Assembly (NCBI GenBank): GCA_949318235.1 | Contig: OX439133.1 | Span: 6,760,637-6,824,636 of the forward strand | From: Ecdyonurus torrentis | Taxonomy: Eukaryota; Arthropoda; Insecta; Ephemeroptera; Heptageniidae | Length of the DNA: 64,000 nt | Direction of reading: 5' to 3' | Shown: positions 60,001 to 64,000 of the stretch, piece by piece | Numbering within the stretch: the stretch's first letter is position 1 | Layout of the letters: each line of letters opens with the position of its first letter | Notes under the pieces: generated by a model | What the model was told of the DNA's origin: nothing | Seen by the model: the letters and a program-made list of their open reading frames with translations, nothing else | Database searches by the model: none | Program-made: the position numbers and the translations under genes

Positions 60001-63000
60001 TTAACATTGAAGAATGTTTTCTTAAATTAGTATTGCAATGAGGTTCAATATTGTAGAGTAGTAACTTATTTTGATCCTTGGAAAGAAGAGGTGATGATTA
60101 TTTTACGACGATTGGAATTGGGTATTTAATGTACCTAATTTATTCCTGTTTTTCTTTCCCCGTCTGTACTTTTAAGTATGGTATCCTGTCCTATGACTTC
60201 TTTGGTAATGTCAAGTTATTGATATGGCTTTGTGGGTTGATTAGTACATTAATAAACATTAATGTTTATTTTATAATAAAATTGAAAAGAAAAATTAAAG
60301 GAAAAGAGAAATAAAAATTAATAAAAGCAATTTAGAACTTGCATAACAATATAAAGACATTATAAATATAATTTTGTGGCTGTTTCAAAAGAAATTTAAA
60401 ACAATCAGAAACTATTTTTATCAAGTTTACATTCACAATGTTGAAAAATTAATAAAATAAAGCTGTATTAAAAAAGTTATATTTTATAATTTGAAGCTGA
60501 TGCTTTTTTTCCTGGTAGTGAATAAACTTTTTCAGCCTTCAAATGGACTTTTTTCAAAGTTACTTGCAGAATTATAACTTGTTTATAGTTGCTCATTGCC
60601 AATTAAAAAAATAAATAAATAAATTACTTTGTATAAAATTGCAGGTCAACTAACATAAAAAATCTGGGGTTAATATCATCCTTTTTCTCCGAGGGTTTTA
60701 AGTTGTGTCAAAAATTTCCAGTTTGTACAATAAGAAAATTTCTAACAATTCTCTTCGGATTTTTTAATTTTTTAATTTTTTTTAGTGATCCATTAAATGT
60801 TTAAGTTTTGCCAGAATTGTGTATTTTTTTTTATATATATAAATATAAATATTGTGCTGTAAATTATTTAAAAAAGAGGATATTTAAAATTTTGGCAACC
60901 TATTAATATTGTTCAATAAATTTAATGAATATGCTTAGTAGCTTCTAAGTTACTGTATAAAATTAGGGATGAAAAAAGCCCAAAATGTAAAAGCATTCCA
61001 TATTATTTTTTTTTAAAGTATTATTATTAAAAAAAAAAAAAACAGTTTTGATATTTGTCATAAATTTATATAAATGTTTATGTACTAATAAATAAATAAA
61101 TGAATTGCCAGCTGTATGAAATTTGTAAGAAATATTATACCTATAAACTTTCCAAATTTATTATAATGTGCTTAAAACAGTGTTATTTATTACAAAATTC
61201 TGAGTTCAAATTTGAAACCTTTTAAGTTTTTCTGTTAAATACTGTACTCATTCAGTCTAATCTATTATGAAAGTTTGTATTTCCAAAAATTATTTTCAAG
61301 TTGATATGTGTCTTGATTTATTCATGAATTTTAGTAACATTTCTCCTTTCTTTCATTGACTTTTTCATAGCTAATATTTTTATATTATTATTTAAAATTT
61401 TTACAAAAATTGTACATTTAAAGTGGAAGGGGAAAAATTGCAATTTATTTTCCATCTTGAAAAATGGGTTAACTGAGAAAAATATTTAATTTATATTCAA
61501 ATACATCATTATTGATTAATACGCTGGCTATGCATGTGTTTTTATCTTTGATTTCAGTGTCGTGAGAAAATCGCTCACCAAACTCACCAAATTGGTAAGA
61601 AATTTTGACATTTTTATTTTTCAGTGTAACCTTTTAGTGGTGTCCTGTTAATTATTCATCAAAGATTTTGGTGGAAGAACTTCTAAGATTTGTGAAATAT
61701 TTTTCTCCTTTTGTAGCTTGAAAAACTTGAAATTAACTACTGTATGTGAGATTAGATCTTTTCAAAATTCATCACAGATTAAAAATGTAATGCAATTGTA
61801 AGTGGCTAGGTAGAAAAATATTTCTCAAAATAACTTTTTTTTCTTTTTTTTTTTCTTCTTCTTAAAAATAGCCTATAAAAATTGAGGCTCAAAAATCCCA
61901 ATAAGTTGTTCTGCAATTTGTATTATTGCAGAATTTCAACAATGATTTTTTAGTCCCTTTGTTTTCAGCTGACACTAAATCTGATGCGTAACTGAAAATG
62001 TTTTTCTTTTGTTTATAATTTTATAATAAATTTTATCGCTGAAATCATGTGTCTCCACAATTATGTAATGTATGTGTTTGTATTGTTACTATGAAAGACA
62101 GAGGTAAAACGACATGTTATGATGTTTTTACTCTAGGATGGAGTTGACTTACCCCCAGTTATAAGTTTTGACGTAGAAGACGACGTAAGAACAAGACTAC
62201 CTGTATGGCAAGGTAGTTTTCTATGCTCCGACGCAGGGCGAGACGTAGCCAAGCAGTTTGTAGAGCAATACTTTGCACTGTACGATGCTGCAGAGGGCAG
62301 TACGAGACAACCTTTACTGGAGGCTTACCATGATTTAGCGGTATTCTCTCTTACCAGTGCATATCCACCAGGGCAAGGTCAAAATTCTGGACCAAAGTAA
62401 GTCTTTTTTGTTTTTGTTTTTCCTAATAGTTATGAAAAATCAGCTTCATATACTTGATTAATAGAAACATTTGATATCAAAAACGTATATAAATAAAGAG
62501 ATAACTTGGGCAATAGAAGATAGTAAGCTCCTTCTAAATGCAATGTTTAAAGCGATACACAACCCTAAAAATAAGTATTTTTTGTTCTTTTCTAAAAATA
62601 AATAAGAAAAAAAAATCTATAGAAACTAGTTTTTTATTTGAGTTTTCCAGCCCACGGGATAAGCGAGCCCCGCGAGGGTAAAGAGGGAAACTCTGACATA
62701 GTAGATTTCCTTTACTGTGTGTGTAAAAAATCTGTGCACCTTTTCAGATAAGCTTACCAGGTAGAGCAAATTGTTTAATCTCATAGTAGAGGGGCGTGTA
62801 CTCTATATCGTTAACCTAGCAGGGCTCGCTTATTCTGTGGACTAGAAAAGTCAAATAAACGACTTATTACTATTGATTTTTTTTAGAAAAGAACAAAAAA
62901 TGCTTATTTTTAGAGTTAAGTATCGCTTTAAGAAAGTTCTCATACGGTACTTTTTTTTTTTTTTTTTTTTAATTACAAGATAAAACCTTTGTACATGTTG

Positions 63001-64000
63001 TATCTTGTAACCCCTCTTTAGTCTTATAAACTGTGAAGAAAATTTGTAAAATAGGTAACCTGCTGTACAATTTTTATTGTAAACCTTGATTTTGAGATGT
63101 CACAAATTCTAAAAGTTGTTTACTTTATGATTTTTACTTTTAGCAAGGGTACAATAGGATTAAGGGACATAATCTCATCTCATGATTTGAGTACAAGTTC
63201 TCATAAGTAAATTATATTAATACACTGTTTGTCACCCTATGTTTAATGCATGTTTTGTTTATTTTTTGCTCAGGTTGAACACATACATCTCAGACTCTCG
63301 TAACTTGTTGAGGATCATTGATTTAGAAAGAAGAAACAAGATGATGAGAGTTGGCAAACTTGGCATAGTAAGCTTTCTCAGTGAACTGCCAAGAACGCAA
63401 CATGATCCTGCTAGTTTTACCTTGGATCTAACTGTTGTCTCTGTAAGTACAACTACCTCCTTGTTTGTTTTTTCTTTTCTCTTTTTCCCCATATATTCAT
63501 TTTTATTGATGACGTGCTAATTTATTTTCTTAGGACAGGTAAAAAATCAAGTTATCACAGTCTTAACTGCCACGCAAAGGCATTAAAACCAAAAATACAT
63601 TATTTTAACATTTTACTGGTTGCAGTCAAAATAAGTCAATTCTGAAGGCAATGAAAAAAAAAAATAATAAAAATAAAATTGGTTGACTTTTTGACCATTG
63701 ACCGCAACCATATTTTTGGGTTCAGAATCATAAAAATCAGAGTTGTCAACTTTTGACAGTTGACATAAAACTCCCTTGGTATTACTAATATTAAAACTGT
63801 GTTGTGTTTGCAGCAACATCTCATCACCCTCTCCTTGACTGGAGTATTCCGAGAGCCAGGAGTAAAACACACCCCTCTACGTTACTTCCTACGCAAGTTT
63901 GTGCTCGTACCTGTCGGCGCAGGCTTCTGTATAGTCAACGAGATGTTGTTCGTGACGAATGCTTCTTCTACTCAAATTAAGCAAGCATTTGCTACCCCTG
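54055..64000 (+). CDS. NXF1: Nuclear RNA export factor 1 (TAP/NXF1), 3' end outside window
   Basis: This is the mRNA export receptor that partners NXT1 and carries mRNPs through nuclear pores. Twelve exons were traced on the plus strand: 54055-54142, 54473-54644, 54758-54887, 55590-55676, 55769-55873, 56470-56608, 57016-57209, 57580-57692, 61558-61594, 62137-62396, 63274-63442 and 63814 to the window end. About 560 codons are seen, all phases consistent. An in-frame TAA precedes the ATG. Domains in order: a basic Arg/Gly-rich N-terminus (1-120); an RRM (about 125-205, from GWFRVFLPWG); leucine-rich repeats (about 240-365, 'IPELVALNFNHN', 'VKILYLGDN', 'ELKIEGNPLC'); and an NTF2-like domain (about 375-555, 'FVEQYFALYD', 'LLEAYHD', 'FLSELPRTQHDPASF', 'GFCIVNEMLFVTNAS'). 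The UBA-like C-terminus is not reached. Intron 8 is 3.9 kb. Confidence 0.95.
56110..56405. mobile_element. MITE in NXF1 intron 5
   Basis: Arms are at about 56110-56190 and 56325-56403, with AGTACAATTGGAACATGC against its near-complement and 'aaaatcggcctagaaagcct'/'aggctttttaggttaatttt'. The centre has 'tcagctcgtcctcaggattt'. It is non-coding. Confidence 0.65.
58200..58285 (+). repeat. Direct repeat in NXF1 intron 8, copy 1
   Basis: 'ttttcaaagttactcacaga' through 'ataacttgtttaggcctata' and 'gttgctcattggcaattaaa' is repeated in the same orientation at 60540-60612. Confidence 0.7.
58491..58724. mobile_element. Nearly perfect palindromic family A MITE (NXF1 intron 8)
   Basis: Arms 58492-58607 and 58625-58724 match almost base for base: GGATCAATGATAAAGAAAAG, 'accagcaagggccttaccac', 'gtagaagttctatggagagg', 'cttgcatggcacagtataat'. 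The loop is about 18 bp. Right of the element, 'taaccgcgatggttttttcc' also borders related repeats at 28728 and 51069, so the true end may extend further. Confidence 0.9.
58780..60530. other. NXF1 intron 8 interior
   Basis: This is AT-rich intron with poly(A) runs (about 59058-59083 and 59515-59539). The open frame 60078-60314 is hydrophobic but lies in the intron, has no recognised homologue and is probably chance. Confidence 0.4.
60540..60612 (+). repeat. Direct repeat in NXF1 intron 8, copy 2
   Basis: This matches 58200-58285 ('ttttcaaagttacttgcaga', 'gttgctcattgccaattaaa'), about 2.3 kb apart. It suggests an intronic duplication or two insertions of one small repeat. Confidence 0.7.
60613..61550. 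other. NXF1 intron 8, 3' part
   Basis: This is AT-rich intron with no recognised element. It ends at the exon 9 acceptor TGATTTCAG (61549-61557). Confidence 0.45.
62546..62932. mobile_element. MITE family B, copy 2, intact (NXF1 intron 10)
   Basis: The outer ends TTTAAAGCGATAC and its complement (62547 and about 62919-62932) enclose inner arms 'ttgttcttttctaaaaataa' and 'ttttagaaaagaacaaaaaa'. The core is GC-richer, 'cccacgggataagcgagccc'. It matches the copy split at 27460-28782 and shows what that site looked like before the hammerhead element inserted. Confidence 0.85.

Noticed and set aside
60078..60314. 78-residue hydrophobic open frame as a small membrane protein
   Set aside because: It is inside NXF1 intron 8 in very AT-rich DNA, which often gives hydrophobic chance frames. 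Nothing supports expression.

Overview
The window looks like invertebrate animal nuclear DNA. It is strongly AT-rich, and its protein-coding genes are split by GT-AG introns and match metazoan families: TFIIA gamma, RecQ1 helicase, SAM50 and the mRNA exporter NXF1. Long A/T runs, microsatellites and many hairpin-forming transposon remnants fill the space between exons. The species cannot be fixed from sequence alone. A lophotrochozoan or other marine invertebrate is a guess.

Layout. 1-12300 holds no recognisable host gene. It is a pile of nested mobile elements, including a possible 6.7 kb PIF/Harbinger-like element (4087-10800), two related long-inverted-repeat elements and one LINE fragment. 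12387-14425 (minus) is GTF2A2. 16518-34700 (minus) is a tandem array of three paralogous C2H2 zinc-finger genes. Each has a small CxxC exon and one large finger exon, and together they resemble a ZAD plus finger architecture. The array is broken up by a hAT-like element, a 709 bp GAAA microsatellite, palindromic repeats and, at 27824-28755, a fold-back element carrying a hammerhead ribozyme. 36753-43578 (minus) is RECQL, whose first intron holds three elements nested inside one another. 44372-53644 (minus) is SAMM50 (10 coding exons). 54055-64000 (plus) is NXF1, whose C-terminal UBA exon(s) lie beyond the window. SAMM50 and NXF1 are divergent, with 410 bp between their start codons, so they probably share a bidirectional promoter.

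The housekeeping genes do not form a pathway. They are a general transcription factor, a DNA helicase, a mitochondrial outer-membrane assembly factor and an mRNA export receptor. Exons were joined by hand from splice consensus, reading frame and family conservation, so boundaries should be right to within a few bases, but none was checked against transcripts.

The most interesting item is the type I hammerhead ribozyme at 28417-28461 (plus). It lies about 100 nt downstream of a CCAAT/TATA/initiator-like promoter, inside a 932 bp insertion with 203-205 bp inverted arms and a 14 bp target duplication. Also notable are three nearly identical, very young LINE 3' ends, each with an exact 14 bp target duplication. 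Two of them are truncated at almost the same 5' point.
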